Source of the DNA: Oceanicola sp. D3
Lineage (GTDB): Bacteria; Pseudomonadota; Alphaproteobacteria; Rhodobacterales; Rhodobacteraceae
DNA: 64,000 nucleotides
Direction: 5' to 3'
Assembly (NCBI RefSeq): GCF_006351965.1
Contig: NZ_CP040932.1
Coordinates: forward strand, 3,906,001-3,970,000
Below, one piece after another: positions 8,835 through 17,850 of the stretch (position 1 is the stretch's first letter; each line of letters opens with the position of its first letter). The notes beneath the pieces are model-generated. The model worked only from the letters and a program-made list of their open reading frames with translations, searched no databases and had not been told where the DNA came from. The translations under genes and the position numbers were made by a program.

Positions 8835-10955
8835 TTATTGCGAGAGGCTGTCGGCCAGACGCATCAGGTTGACGGCCTCGGCGCGGTAGCCAAATTCGTC
8901 TTCGCCCTTGGCACCGTTGGCCAGCGCGATGGCCTCGGCGTAGCTCCAGTCCCCAAGGTAGTCGGAGCCTTTAAGCAACTGGGCAAACCCGGCGATGGCG
9001 GCGGCAAAGCGGGTCTCGCTGGTGGCCTCCCCCATGCCTTCGGTGATCGGAAACTCCAGCAGCGTGCTCTCGCTCTCGCCCGGCTCCTTCCAGCGCATCC
9101 GCAGGAAGGCCAGCTCGGGGTTGGCGCTCTCGGCCTGCGCGGGGGCCACCGAGGCATCGGCGGAGCCATAGCGCAGCGGATCGTTCAGCACGGCGGGGCT
9201 GCCCACCGGCGTCACCTCGTAGATCGCGGTCACCGAATGGCCAGCGCCGATCTCGCCCGCATCCACCTTGTCGTTGTTGAAATCCTCGCGCTTCAGCGCG
9301 CGGGTTTCGTAGCCGATCAGGCGATACTCGGCCACCTCAGCCGGGTTGAACTCCACCTGAATCTTCACGTCAGACGCAATGGGAAAGAGTGCGCCGGTAA
9401 GCTGATCCACCAGCACCTTGCGGGCCTCGTTCAGCGTGTCGATATAGGCGGCCTGCCCATTGCCGTTCTGCGCCAGCGACTGCATCAATGCATCGTTCAG
9501 GTTGCCCCGCCCGAAGCCGAGAACGGAGAGAAACGTGCCACTCTCGCGCTTGTCTTCGATGAATTCCTTCATCTGGTCTGGGGAGGAAAGGCCAACGTTG
9601 AAGTCACCATCCGTCGCCAGCAACACGCGAGAAATTTCGCCCTCCTCGGTCATCTCCTCGGCCACGGCATAGGCCTGCTGAAGCCCCGCCGCGCCCGCGG
9701 TTGAGCCGCCCGCGCCGATGTTGTCGAGCGCGTTCAGGATCTTGCTGCGCTCACCCGCCGGAGTGGGCGGCAGCACGAGGCCGGAGGAACCCGCGTAGGC
9801 GACGATGGCCACCTGATCCTCGGGGCGCAGCTCGGGGAGCATCAGGCGCAGGCTCTGCTTCAGCAGCGGCAGCTTGTTGGCTTGGTTCATCGAGCCGGAG
9901 CTGTCGATAAGGAAGACGAGGTTGAGCGGCGGGCGGTCTTCAACCACCGGCAGTTCACCCTGAATCGCCACCGTGACAAGCTGGGTATCGGGGTTCCACG
10001 GCGTTTCGCCCACAACCACGGTGGGTTTGAACGGCGCCGGATCATCCGCCTCGGGCGCAGCGTAGGCATAGGGGAAGTAGTTCACCATCTCTTCCACCCG
10101 CACGGCATCCACCGGCGGCATCCGGCCCGCGTTGAGCGAGGAGCGGACGACGGAATAGCTCGCCGTATCCACATCAATCGAAAAGGTCGAAACCGGCTCT
10201 TCAGCGGCCACCTTCACCGGGTTGTCCTCGGCCTCGGGGAAGGCCTCGGTATCGGGTTCCTGCGGGGCCACGTAGCCATCGGAGGGCGGCGGCACAGGCA
10301 TGGGCTGAGAGGCGCCTGCGATGCGCCCAAGGGCACCGGTGCCCTCCTTGCGGGCGCGGGCGGGGGCAACGCCGGCGGCCAACTCTGGGGCGGCTTCGGC
10401 GTCGACATCGGGCATGGCGTCGGCTTCCATCGGGGCTTCCGTCACCGGTGCGGCCTCGGCCACCTCTTCCTGCGCCACCTTCGGCGCGGCCTCGGTCTGT
10501 GCCACTTCGGGCGGGGGGACAGATGCGCCTGTGGTTGCGCCAGCGCGCGCCTCATCGTCATCGGCCAGCTGGGCACGGTCGGTGCGGGCATCGTCGGCCC
10601 CAACTGGCGTTTCGTTGACGGTGATGACCTCGGGGGTGCCCGGCTCGCGCATCTGCGGGATGATAACCACGGCGGCCAACCCTGCCGCGACGATCCCGGT
10701 GGTGGCGGCGAGGCCCGCCTTTGTGCTCAACTTCGCAAACATCTCTCTCACTCCTTGCAGCAGCCCCGCCTTTCGGGGGCCTTCAGGGGTGAGACGCGCG
10801 CCCTCGGCCAATCCTTGGCGGGTGGCGAGATTTTCTTCGCGCTGGTCGTCGAAGGCCTGCATGGCAAGGGCCGTCGCCGCCTGTTTCGCCTCCGGATCGG
10901 GGGCGGGCGGGGCGGATTTCATCGCCGCTTTCAGCTTGTCGAACTCGTCGGTCAT
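8835..10955 (-). CDS. Membrane-anchored vWA/DUF3520 protein, likely anti-sigma partner
   Basis: 706 residues. The N-terminal ~75 residues are soluble and start MTDEFDKLKAAMK. One TM helix follows at about 81-100, then an Ala/Glu-rich linker to about 240. A von Willebrand A domain comes next, with an intact MIDAS motif DSSGS at 351-355, and then a C-terminal DUF3520-like region, as in YfbK proteins. Its ATG overlaps the stop of the ECF sigma gene by 4 nt. The cytoplasmic stub plus single TM next to a sigma factor is the layout of an anti-sigma factor, so I infer that the stub binds the sigma factor and the external vWA domain senses a ligand. No zinc anti-sigma His/Cys motif is seen. Confidence 0.8.
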   Translation of the reverse strand: MTDEFDKLKAAMKSAPPAPDPEAKQAATALAMQAFDDQREENLATRQGLAEGARLTPEGPRKAGLLQGVREMFAKLSTKAGLAATTGIVAAGLAAVVIIPQMREPGTPEVITVNETPVGADDARTDRAQLADDDEARAGATTGASVPPPEVAQTEAAPKVAQEEVAEAAPVTEAPMEADAMPDVDAEAAPELAAGVAPARARKEGTGALGRIAGASQPMPVPPPSDGYVAPQEPDTEAFPEAEDNPVKVAAEEPVSTFSIDVDTASYSVVRSSLNAGRMPPVDAVRVEEMVNYFPYAYAAPEADDPAPFKPTVVVGETPWNPDTQLVTVAIQGELPVVEDRPPLNLVFLIDSSGSMNQANKLPLLKQSLRLMLPELRPEDQVAIVAYAGSSGLVLPPTPAGERSKILNALDNIGAGGSTAGAAGLQQAYAVAEEMTEEGEISRVLLATDGDFNVGLSSPDQMKEFIEDKRESGTFLSVLGFGRGNLNDALMQSLAQNGNGQAAYIDTLNEARKVLVDQLTGALFPIASDVKIQVEFNPAEVAEYRLIGYETRALKREDFNNDKVDAGEIGAGHSVTAIYEVTPVGSPAVLNDPLRYGSADASVAPAQAESANPELAFLRMRWKEPGESESTLLEFPITEGMGEATSETRFAAAIAGFAQLLKGSDYLGDWSYAEAIALANGAKGEDEFGYRAEAVNLMRLADSLSQ

Positions 10956-11497
10956 GACGCTCTTTCCTCGGTTGCCAACGCGCGGAGGCGCTTTTTGACC
11001 TCCGACATGCGCCAGGCGATTGTGCCCTCGCTCACACCAAGCACCTCTGCGGCGCCGGCCTGTGTCACCTCTTCGCCCAGCACCAGCGCGCAGGTGTCGC
11101 GCAGTTCTTCGGGCAGGCTGCGCAGGGTGGCGGTGAGCCAGTCCACCGCCTCTGCCGTTTCGGCCATTTCGGCCTGCCGGGCCTGTTCCCAGTCGCCCCA
11201 GCCATCGGCGGCTTTCGCCTGCGTTGCCGCTCTGCGCCGCCGGTCATGCGCGGCATTCACCGCCACCCGGTAGAGCCATGTGCTAAAGGCCGCGCGCCCC
11301 TCGTAGCGGGCAAGCTTGGCGGGCAAGGCAAGGCAAATATCCTGCGTCAGATCCTCGGCCTCGGCGCGCGTACCGGTCAGGCGATAGGCAAAGGCAAATA
11401 GCCTGTCGTAATGCCGCTGGAGCAGCGAGGCAAAGGCCTCCCGGTCACCGCCCGCGGCGGCCAGGGCAAGAGAATGGTCTGACACCGTCATGCGCAT
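10952..11497 (-). CDS. ECF-type RNA polymerase sigma factor
   Basis: 181 residues. Sigma region 2 lies at about 15-80 (LLQRHYDRLFAFAYRLTG, AEDLTQDICLAL, FSTWLYRVAVNAA). Region 4 follows at about 120-175 (LRSLPEELRDTCALVLGEEVTQAGAAEVLGVSEGTIAWRMSEVKKRL) with its helix-turn-helix. Region 3 is absent, as in ECF sigmas. The ATG at 11497 (MRMTVSD) or the one two codons later could start it; neither has a strong ribosome binding site. It is coupled to the vWA gene by a 4-nt overlap. The regulon cannot be deduced; ECF genes usually autoregulate, but I found no clear repeated promoter motif here. Confidence 0.9.
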   Translation of the reverse strand: MRMTVSDHSLALAAAGGDREAFASLLQRHYDRLFAFAYRLTGTRAEAEDLTQDICLALPAKLARYEGRAAFSTWLYRVAVNAAHDRRRRAATQAKAADGWGDWEQARQAEMAETAEAVDWLTATLRSLPEELRDTCALVLGEEVTQAGAAEVLGVSEGTIAWRMSEVKKRLRALATEERAS

Positions 11498-11635
11498 CAC
11501 GTTGGTTGGACGGGCCCGAGGCGTCAATCCTTGGCGGGTGGTGAAATTTTTTATCACGGGGCGGGCGCGGTTTACCGAATCTTTCCGCTTCGCACGCAGA
11601 TTGGCCACGGGACAGATGACGATAAAGGACGCCCC

Positions 11636-12019
11636 ATGATCCGTTTGCTTTGCGCCGCCCTGCTCGCTGCGGCCCTCTCCGCCTGCAGCTCCAGCGGCAA
11701 CATGTCGATGAAAAACCAAACCGAAACCTCGGTTGCCCAAATGATGCACCCCGGCACCACCAGCCAGATTCAGGTGCAAAACATGCTCGGCGCGCCGCAG
11801 CAAAAGAGCTTCACCGCCGCCGGCACCGAGATCTGGATCTACAACTACGAACGTCTACGCCCCCATGCGGTAAGCTTCATCCCCGGCGTGCGAATGTTCG
11901 GCCGCGTGCGCAAGGGCTACCAAAAGAGCCTGACCGTGCTGTTTGACGAGGCCGGGATGGTCCAGAAATACGCGATGACCGAGACCGATCTTTCCGTGAA
12001 GACCGGCCTCTACAAATAG
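11636..12019 (+). CDS. Small lipoprotein, possibly SmpA/OmlA-like
   Basis: 127 residues with a lipoprotein signal peptide; the lipobox LSAC places the acylated Cys at 17. The mature part contains a stretch (HPGTTSQIQVQNMLGAPQQK then an aromatic-rich IWIYNYERL) like the SmpA/BamE fold, in which a short helical region precedes a beta hairpin around YxY. AAAGGA lies 6 nt before the ATG. Probably envelope-located; the exact role is unknown. It is convergent with, and directly abuts, the DMT permease gene. Confidence 0.75.
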   Translation: MIRLLCAALLAAALSACSSSGNMSMKNQTETSVAQMMHPGTTSQIQVQNMLGAPQQKSFTAAGTEIWIYNYERLRPHAVSFIPGVRMFGRVRKGYQKSLTVLFDEAGMVQKYAMTETDLSVKTGLYK

Positions 12020-12904
12020 TCAGGCTTCGGGTGCCACAGGGCGCCTGCGCCGCCCGGTGGCCAGCGCGATGAGCCCGGCAGCAACGATAATCGCCGACCC
12101 CGCCAGTGTCGCCGTATCGGGCCGCTCGCCAAAGACAACCGCCGCCAGCACCATCGCCACCACCAGCCGGGTGTAGCGGAAGGGGGCCACCACCCCCACA
12201 TCGCCGGTCCGCATGGCGATGGTGAGCGCGTAATAGGCCGAGGCCCCGGCAAGCGAAGCCGCCAGAATGCGCAGCGCATCCGCGCCGGAGGGCACCACGG
12301 GGGCCGATTGAAACGCGAGGATCACCAACCCCGCCGGGATCAGAATGGCGCAGCCGTAGAGGCTGAGTTGCAGGTGGCTCAGCACCGGCGGCGCGGCGCG
12401 GGTGGCCAAATCGCGGCCCGCAAAGCCGATCATGCCAAGCACCGAGAGGATCGCCAGCGTATCAAACCCCTCCAGCCCGGGGCGCAGCACCAGCAGCACC
12501 CCGGCAAACCCCACAAGGATCGCCAGCCAACGCGCCGGGCTGACCGGCTCGCGCAGCACCACCATCGCCCCAAGCGCCACCACCAGCGGCGCGGCTTGCA
12601 AGATGGCCGAGGCGGTGGAAAGCGGCGTTAGCGCAATAGCCAGCGTGTAAAAAACCCGCCCCATCATCTCGAAGCCACAGCGCACCGCCATCGGGCGCGA
12701 AAACAGCGCCGGATGCACAAGCCGCTGGCCCCGCCGCAGGCAGAGCACCGCAAAGATCGCCGTGCCGATCACCCCGAAGGTCGCCAGAACTTGCCCCACC
12801 GGCACCGCACCGGCGGCGGATTTGATGAACACATCCTCAACGGCAAAACCCGCCATCGAGGCGGTCATCCAGAGCGCACCCTGGGCATTTGGTGTCAGAG
12901 CCAT
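12020..12904 (-). CDS. EamA/DMT-family permease
   Basis: 294 residues in two homologous EamA halves, about ten TM helices (for example LAILVGFAGVLLVLRPG at the end of half one and LAGSAIIVAAGLIALATG at the end of half two). Members export or import small metabolites; the substrate is not predictable. I chose the ATG at 12904 with GAGG five nt upstream; a GTG at 12931 is an alternative. It is on the same strand as the dehydrogenase genes above it but 124 bp away, so co-transcription is uncertain. Confidence 0.85.
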   Translation of the reverse strand: MALTPNAQGALWMTASMAGFAVEDVFIKSAAGAVPVGQVLATFGVIGTAIFAVLCLRRGQRLVHPALFSRPMAVRCGFEMMGRVFYTLAIALTPLSTASAILQAAPLVVALGAMVVLREPVSPARWLAILVGFAGVLLVLRPGLEGFDTLAILSVLGMIGFAGRDLATRAAPPVLSHLQLSLYGCAILIPAGLVILAFQSAPVVPSGADALRILAASLAGASAYYALTIAMRTGDVGVVAPFRYTRLVVAMVLAAVVFGERPDTATLAGSAIIVAAGLIALATGRRRRPVAPEA

Positions 12905-13028
12905 CTGGGCCTCGCTGTGATGCGCCGCCACGTTGCCCGGTTGGGCGGCAAGGTCAAGCCCGGGCGCGCGCCCCGCCGCTGCGAAGAGCGCCCGCGCCGT
13001 CAGGCAAGGGCCCGATGAGCAGCCGCCC

Positions 13029-13946
13029 TCAGCCCTTCTTCACTTCCTCTTCCATATCCAACCCGTTCAACCGGGCAACATGGTCGGTGACGAAAGGCAC
13101 AAAATCGCCGCCCGCGCCAATCGCCTCGACATGAGAAAAATAGTGCCGCACCGCGCTGGCCACCACGTTCACCACACCGGCATCGACGGCCATCGAGTTC
13201 ACGTAACGCAGATCCTTGCTCGCATTCTGGATGGTAAACTTGTGCACCTCCGCCTCGCGCCCCACGCAGCCCCGGGTGAAGGTGTCAAAAAACCCGTTGC
13301 CCAGCCGCGAGCCGCCGATCACCGTCTGAAACTGCTGCGGAGAAATCCCCACCTTCGCCCCCAGCACCGCCGCCTCGGCATAAAGCGAGGCGTAGCCCAT
13401 CGAGACGAAGTTCATCAGCAGCTTCATCTTGTGGCCGTTGCCGGTCGGCCCGAGGTGGTTGATGGTGCCCGCCCAGCATTCGATCACCGGCAGCACCTTG
13501 GCATAACTCTCGTCATCCGCGCCCACCATCGCATCCAGCGTGCCCTCTTCGGCCTCCTTCGGCGTGCGGCCCAGCGGCGCATCCACGAGGCGGCCGCCTT
13601 TGGCCTCCAGCGCGGCGGCCAGCTTCATCGTGCTCACCGGGTCGGCGGTGGAGCATTCCACCACGATCAGCCCGGGCCGCGCGCCCGCCAAAATGCCGTC
13701 TTCGCCCTCGAACACCGCCTCCACCTGCGGCGAGTTGCCAAGGCAGATGTGGATGATCTCGCATTGCTCGGCCATCTCGCGCGGGCTGGCGGCCTCCGTC
13801 GCCCCCATGCCCAGCAGGCTCTCCACCGGCGTGCGGTTGCGGTTGCCCTTCACCACCAGCGGATAGCCGCCCTTGATAATGTTCTTGGCCATCCCGTGGC
13901 CCATGAATCCCACGCCGATGAACCCGACGGTTGGTTTGTCTGCCAT
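13029..13946 (-). CDS. NAD(P)-dependent beta-hydroxyacid dehydrogenase (GarR/HIBADH family)
   Basis: 305 residues. The N-terminal Rossmann motif is GFIGVGFMG (8-16), and the catalytic block GNGHKMKLLMN places the active Lys at 175 and Asn at 179, typical of 3-hydroxyisobutyrate and tartronate-semialdehyde reductases. The exact substrate is not determined, but the gene lies 19 nt downstream of the SDR gene and forms the minus arm of a sugar-acid cluster, which suits a semialdehyde or beta-hydroxyacid step. Confidence 0.88.
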   Translation of the reverse strand: MADKPTVGFIGVGFMGHGMAKNIIKGGYPLVVKGNRNRTPVESLLGMGATEAASPREMAEQCEIIHICLGNSPQVEAVFEGEDGILAGARPGLIVVECSTADPVSTMKLAAALEAKGGRLVDAPLGRTPKEAEEGTLDAMVGADDESYAKVLPVIECWAGTINHLGPTGNGHKMKLLMNFVSMGYASLYAEAAVLGAKVGISPQQFQTVIGGSRLGNGFFDTFTRGCVGREAEVHKFTIQNASKDLRYVNSMAVDAGVVNVVASAVRHYFSHVEAIGAGGDFVPFVTDHVARLNGLDMEEEVKKG

Positions 13947-13965
13947 GTTTTCCTCCCAGAAAATC

Positions 13966-14718
13966 TCAAAGACTGGCGGTGATCCCGCCGTCTACAAAAA
14001 GCGTATGCCCGTTCACAAAGCTCGCCGCGTCACTGGCGAGGAACACGCAGGCCCCCACCAGCTCTTCCACCTTGCCCCAGCGCCCCGCCGGGGTGCGCTT
14101 TTCGAGCCATGCCGAAAACTCCGGGTCCGCCACCAGCGCCGCGTTCAACGGGGTGTCGAAGTAGCCCGGCGCAATCGCGTTACAGTTCAGCCCGTGCTTG
14201 GCCCAATCGGTCGCCATGCCCTTCGTCAGGTTGGTGATCGCCCCCTTGCTCGCCGTGTAGGGCGCAATGCCCGGCCGGGCGAGCAGGCTCTGCACGGAGG
14301 CGATGTTGATGATCTTACCCGCGCCGCGCGCAATCATCCCCCGCGCCACCGCCTGCCCCACGTAAAAGGCAGAGTTCACATTGGTGCGCATCAGCCGGTC
14401 AAAATCCTCCGGCTCAAAGTCTTCCAACGGCCCGCGATGCTGCATCCCGGCGTTGTTCACCAAGATATCGAGCGGCTTGCCATAGCCCTCCACCGCCTCT
14501 CGCACCGCGCTCGCGTCGGTCACGTCAAAGGCAAGCGTTTCCACATCCGCCCCGCTCGCCCGCAGCCCTTCGGCGGCCTCTTCCAGCCGCTCCGCATTGC
14601 GCGCATTCAGCACCACCGAGGCCCCGGCCTCCGCCAGCCCCTTCGCCAGTGCTGCGCCAATGCCCATGGACGAGCCGGTCACGAGCGCCCGGCGCCCTGT
14701 CAGGTCAAAAATCTTCAT
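13966..14718 (-). CDS. SDR oxidoreductase, gluconate 5-dehydrogenase-like
   Basis: 250 residues, classical short-chain dehydrogenase: TGSSMGIG at 14-21 for NAD(P), NNAG at 88-91, and the active-site Ser in NIASVQS with Tyr154 and Lys158 (YTASK). Closest in character to gluconate 5-dehydrogenase/IdnO, which interconverts 5-ketogluconate and gluconate and works with idonate dehydrogenase; the divergent neighbour at 14832 is of that type. GGGAGGACTT precedes the ATG at 14718. Confidence 0.85.
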   Translation of the reverse strand: MKIFDLTGRRALVTGSSMGIGAALAKGLAEAGASVVLNARNAERLEEAAEGLRASGADVETLAFDVTDASAVREAVEGYGKPLDILVNNAGMQHRGPLEDFEPEDFDRLMRTNVNSAFYVGQAVARGMIARGAGKIINIASVQSLLARPGIAPYTASKGAITNLTKGMATDWAKHGLNCNAIAPGYFDTPLNAALVADPEFSAWLEKRTPAGRWGKVEELVGACVFLASDAASFVNGHTLFVDGGITASL

Positions 14719-14773
14719 AAGTCCTCCCACGCGCTCGCCCTCCCGTTGACAATCCGGGGCCGAGCCTTCATGC

Positions 14774-14789
14774 AAATGGTATACCATTT
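14774..14789. promoter_or_regulatory. 16-bp palindromic operator in divergent promoter region
   Basis: AAATGGTATACCATTT is a perfect palindrome between the SDR gene (minus) and the idonate-type dehydrogenase (plus). The TGGTATACCA core is characteristic of operators of the FadR subfamily of GntR regulators, common in sugar-acid catabolism. A TTGACA hexamer at 14746-14751 with 17-bp spacing to CATGCA at 14769-14774 would put the operator at the transcription start of the plus arm. No GntR gene is in the window, so the regulator must be encoded elsewhere. Confidence 0.6.
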
Positions 14790-14831
14790 AAGGCGGCATG
14801 CAACCGCCCCGCTCTGGGAGGAGTCACGTCG

Positions 14832-15860
14832 ATGAAGGCCCTGTTTGCCCATGGGGCGCATGATCTGCGCCTTGAGGACTGCAATGCCGTTGCGCCCGGC
14901 CCCGGCGAGGTTGCGCTGCGCATGGCCCGCGGCGGCATCTGCGGCTCTGACCTGCATTATTATCACAACGGCGGCTTCGGCACGGTCAAACTACGCGAGC
15001 CGATGATCCTCGGCCACGAGGTCGCGGGTGAGATCACGGCGCTTGGTGAGGGCGTCGAGGGCCTCGCCGTCGGAGACCTCGTCGCCGTCTCCCCATCCCG
15101 CCCCTGCGGCACTTGCGAGCAATGCCTGCGCGGCCTGCCCAACCAGTGCCTCAACATGCGCTTCTACGGCTCCGCCATGCCCTTCCCGCATATCCAGGGC
15201 GCCTTCCGCGAGGAGCTGACGGCGCTCGCCTCCCAATGCGTGAAGGCCGAGGGCCTCTCCGCCGCCCAGGCCGCCATGGCCGAGCCGCTCGCCGTCTGCC
15301 TCCACGCCACCCGTCAGGCCGGCGACCTCCTCGGCAAGCGCGTCCTCATCACCGGCTGCGGCCCCATTGGCCAGCTCTGCATCCGCGCCGTCCGCCAGGC
15401 CGGTGCCGGTGAAATCGTGGCGACAGACATCTTCGACCCCGCGCTGGAGGCCGCCACCACCTCGGGGGCCGACACCACGGTGAACACCGCCGCCGACATC
15501 AACGGCTTCGGGGTCTATGTCAAAGGCAAGGGCTATTTCGACGTGGCCATCGAATGCTCGGGCGCCGCCATCGCGGTCAATCAGGCCGTCGTCGGCCTGC
15601 GCCCGCGCGGCACCCTGGTTCAGCTCGGCCTCGGCGGCAGCATCCCGGTGCCGCTGACCACCCTCACAACCCGCGAAATCTCTCTCAAGGGCTCCTTCCG
15701 CTTCCACGAAGAATTCGCCACCGCCATCGCCCTGATGCAGAAGGGCCTGATAGACGTGACCCCGCTCATCACCCACAGCTTCCCGCTGGCCGACTATGCG
15801 AAGGCCTTTATCACGGCCTCCGACAAGTCCCGCGCGATGAAGGTCCAGCTGGAATTCTGA
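14832..15860 (+). CDS. Zinc alcohol dehydrogenase, L-idonate 5-dehydrogenase-like
   Basis: 342 residues of the medium-chain dehydrogenase family. Catalytic zinc ligands are Cys37 (GGICGSD) and His61-Glu62 (GHE); the structural zinc site has Cys92, 95, 98 and 106. The Rossmann motif is GCGPIG. It most resembles L-idonate 5-dehydrogenase, oxidising L-idonate (or a related sugar acid) to 5-ketogluconate. It is the first gene of a plus-strand operon and its TGA overlaps the next ATG (TGATG). GGGAGGAG lies shortly upstream of the start. Confidence 0.87.
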   Translation: MKALFAHGAHDLRLEDCNAVAPGPGEVALRMARGGICGSDLHYYHNGGFGTVKLREPMILGHEVAGEITALGEGVEGLAVGDLVAVSPSRPCGTCEQCLRGLPNQCLNMRFYGSAMPFPHIQGAFREELTALASQCVKAEGLSAAQAAMAEPLAVCLHATRQAGDLLGKRVLITGCGPIGQLCIRAVRQAGAGEIVATDIFDPALEAATTSGADTTVNTAADINGFGVYVKGKGYFDVAIECSGAAIAVNQAVVGLRPRGTLVQLGLGGSIPVPLTTLTTREISLKGSFRFHEEFATAIALMQKGLIDVTPLITHSFPLADYAKAFITASDKSRAMKVQLEF

Positions 15861-16456
15861 TGCTCACCTTCTTCGCCGCCGTCTTCTTCCTCATCATCAC
15901 CCCCGGCCCGGGCGTGCTGACAACGGCTGGCGTCGGCTCGGGCTTCGGCTTCAAACCCGGGCTGCGCTATGTCACCGGCCTCTTCATCGGCAACAACCTC
16001 GTCGGCCTCGCCGTCATCACCGGCCTCGCCGCCGTGGTCCTCTCCGTTCCTGCCATCCGCATCGTCCTCACCGTCGCCTCGGTCGCCTACCTCTGCTACC
16101 TCGCCGCCAAGATCGCCTTCGCGGGCAGCAAAATCGCCTTCATCGAGGCCAAGTCCGCCCCCGGCATCATGAACGGCGTGCTGCTGCAAACCATCAACCC
16201 CAAGGCCTACGCGGTGAACACGGCGCTCTTCGCCGGGTTCCCCTTCCTGCCGGAAAGCCTTGTGTGGGAAACCGTGCTGAAGGTGCTGATCCTCAATGCC
16301 GTCTGGATCCCCATCCACCTCGGCTGGCTCTGGGCCGGGGCCACGCTGCACCGCCTCAACCTGCCCGAAAGCGCGCACCGCAAGATCAACTACGCCATGG
16401 CCGCCTCGCTGCTGGCCGTGGTCGCCCTCGCCCTCTACGCGAGCTTCCTCACATGA
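15860..16456 (+). CDS. LysE-family translocator
   Basis: 198 residues, about six TM helices, with the LysE/RhtB signature near the N-terminus (FLIITPGPGVLTTAG) and NPKAY in the middle. Such proteins export amino acids or other small metabolites. In this operon it could vent a catabolic intermediate, but that is inference. Starts within the stop of the preceding gene and its own TGA overlaps the next ATG. Confidence 0.85.
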   Translation: MLTFFAAVFFLIITPGPGVLTTAGVGSGFGFKPGLRYVTGLFIGNNLVGLAVITGLAAVVLSVPAIRIVLTVASVAYLCYLAAKIAFAGSKIAFIEAKSAPGIMNGVLLQTINPKAYAVNTALFAGFPFLPESLVWETVLKVLILNAVWIPIHLGWLWAGATLHRLNLPESAHRKINYAMAASLLAVVALALYASFLT

Positions 16457-17850
16457 CGATAGCCAACGCCATCACCCGCCTCGCCTTCCTCGGTGATCGC
16501 CTCGTGACCTCGGGCGCGGTGCGCGACCAGCACGGCCAGAACGAAACCTACTACCCAGACACCCCGCCAGATGCCGTCGCCTTCCCCGAAACCACCGAGG
16601 AAGTGAGCCAGATCCTGCGCATCTGCTATGAGGAGAGCTGCCCCGTCGTCCCCTACGGCGCCGCCTCGTCGCTCGAAGGCCAGCACCTCTGCACCTCCGG
16701 CGGCCTCTCGCTTGACATGAACCGCATGGCGAGCGTTCTCGAAGTCCGCCCCGAAGATCTCAACTGCACCGTCCAGCCCGGCATCACCCGCCTGCGCCTC
16801 AACGAAGAGCTGCGCGCCACCGGCCTGATGTTCCCCGTCGATCCCGGCGCAGATGCCTCCATCGGCGGCATGGCCGCCACCCGCGCCTCCGGCACCACCG
16901 CCGTGCGCTACGGCACGATGCGTGAGAACATCCTCGCGCTGGAGGCGGTCATGGCCGATGGCACCGTCATCCGCACCGGCACCGAGGCCCGCAAAAGCTC
17001 CACCGGGTATGACCTCACCCACCTGCTGATCGGCTCCGAGGGCACGCTGGGCATCATCACCGAGCTGACCCTGCGCCTCCAAGGCATCCCCGAGGCCACC
17101 AGCGCCGCCACCTGCCGCTTCACCTCCGTCGAGGACGCGGTGAACTGCGTCATCACCACCATCCAGTCCGGCCTGCCCATGGCCCGGATCGAACTGCTCG
17201 ACGAGATGATGGTGAAAGGCTTCAACGCCTATTCCGGCGCGGGCCTGCCCGAGGTGCCCCACCTTTTCCTCGAATTTCACGGCACCCCCGCCTCCGTCGC
17301 CGAACAGGCCGAAACCTTCGCCATGATCGCAGAGGATTTCGGCGCAACCGGCTGGCAAGTGGCTGAGAAGGCCGAAGACCGCACCGCCCTCTGGGCCATG
17401 CGCCACAAGGCGCACTACGCCTCCGCCGCGCTCGGCAAGGGCCAGCACCTCTGGCCTACCGATGTTTGCGTGCCAATCTCGCGGCTGGCCGAGGCGGTGC
17501 TCCAAGCCCAGAAAGACGCGGTGGAAATGGGCCTCACCTCCACCATCGTCGGCCACGTGGGGGACGGCAACTTCCACGCCGGCGTCAGCGTTGACCCGAC
17601 AGACCCCGAAGAGATGCAACGCGCCGAGGCCTTCACCGGCGCGCTCGCCAAAACCGCGCTCCGCCTTGGCGGCACCGTCTCCGGCGAGCATGGCATTGGC
17701 CTCGGAAAGCAGCGATACATGGAGGCCGAGCACGGCCCCGCCCTTGCCTACATGCGCGCCATCAAACAGGCGTTTGACCCGCGCAACATCCTCAACCCCG
17801 GCAAGCTTCTGCCGCCAACCAACGAGGTGCCCCATGCTGCCGCAGAATAG
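16453..17850 (+). CDS. FAD-linked oxidase (GlcD/D-lactate dehydrogenase family)
   Basis: 465 residues. The N-terminal FAD-binding domain shows PYGAASSLEGQ and DPGADASIGGMAATRASGT; the C-terminal FAD-oxidase domain ends with GGTVSGEHGIGLGK and DPRNILNPGKLLP. These enzymes oxidise 2-hydroxy acids (D-lactate, glycolate, D-2-hydroxyglutarate) to 2-oxo acids. In this cluster the substrate is probably a sugar-derived hydroxy acid. The start overlaps the LysE stop (ATGA) and the end overlaps the FAH gene by 17 nt. Confidence 0.88.
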   Translation: MTIANAITRLAFLGDRLVTSGAVRDQHGQNETYYPDTPPDAVAFPETTEEVSQILRICYEESCPVVPYGAASSLEGQHLCTSGGLSLDMNRMASVLEVRPEDLNCTVQPGITRLRLNEELRATGLMFPVDPGADASIGGMAATRASGTTAVRYGTMRENILALEAVMADGTVIRTGTEARKSSTGYDLTHLLIGSEGTLGIITELTLRLQGIPEATSAATCRFTSVEDAVNCVITTIQSGLPMARIELLDEMMVKGFNAYSGAGLPEVPHLFLEFHGTPASVAEQAETFAMIAEDFGATGWQVAEKAEDRTALWAMRHKAHYASAALGKGQHLWPTDVCVPISRLAEAVLQAQKDAVEMGLTSTIVGHVGDGNFHAGVSVDPTDPEEMQRAEAFTGALAKTALRLGGTVSGEHGIGLGKQRYMEAEHGPALAYMRAIKQAFDPRNILNPGKLLPPTNEVPHAAAE

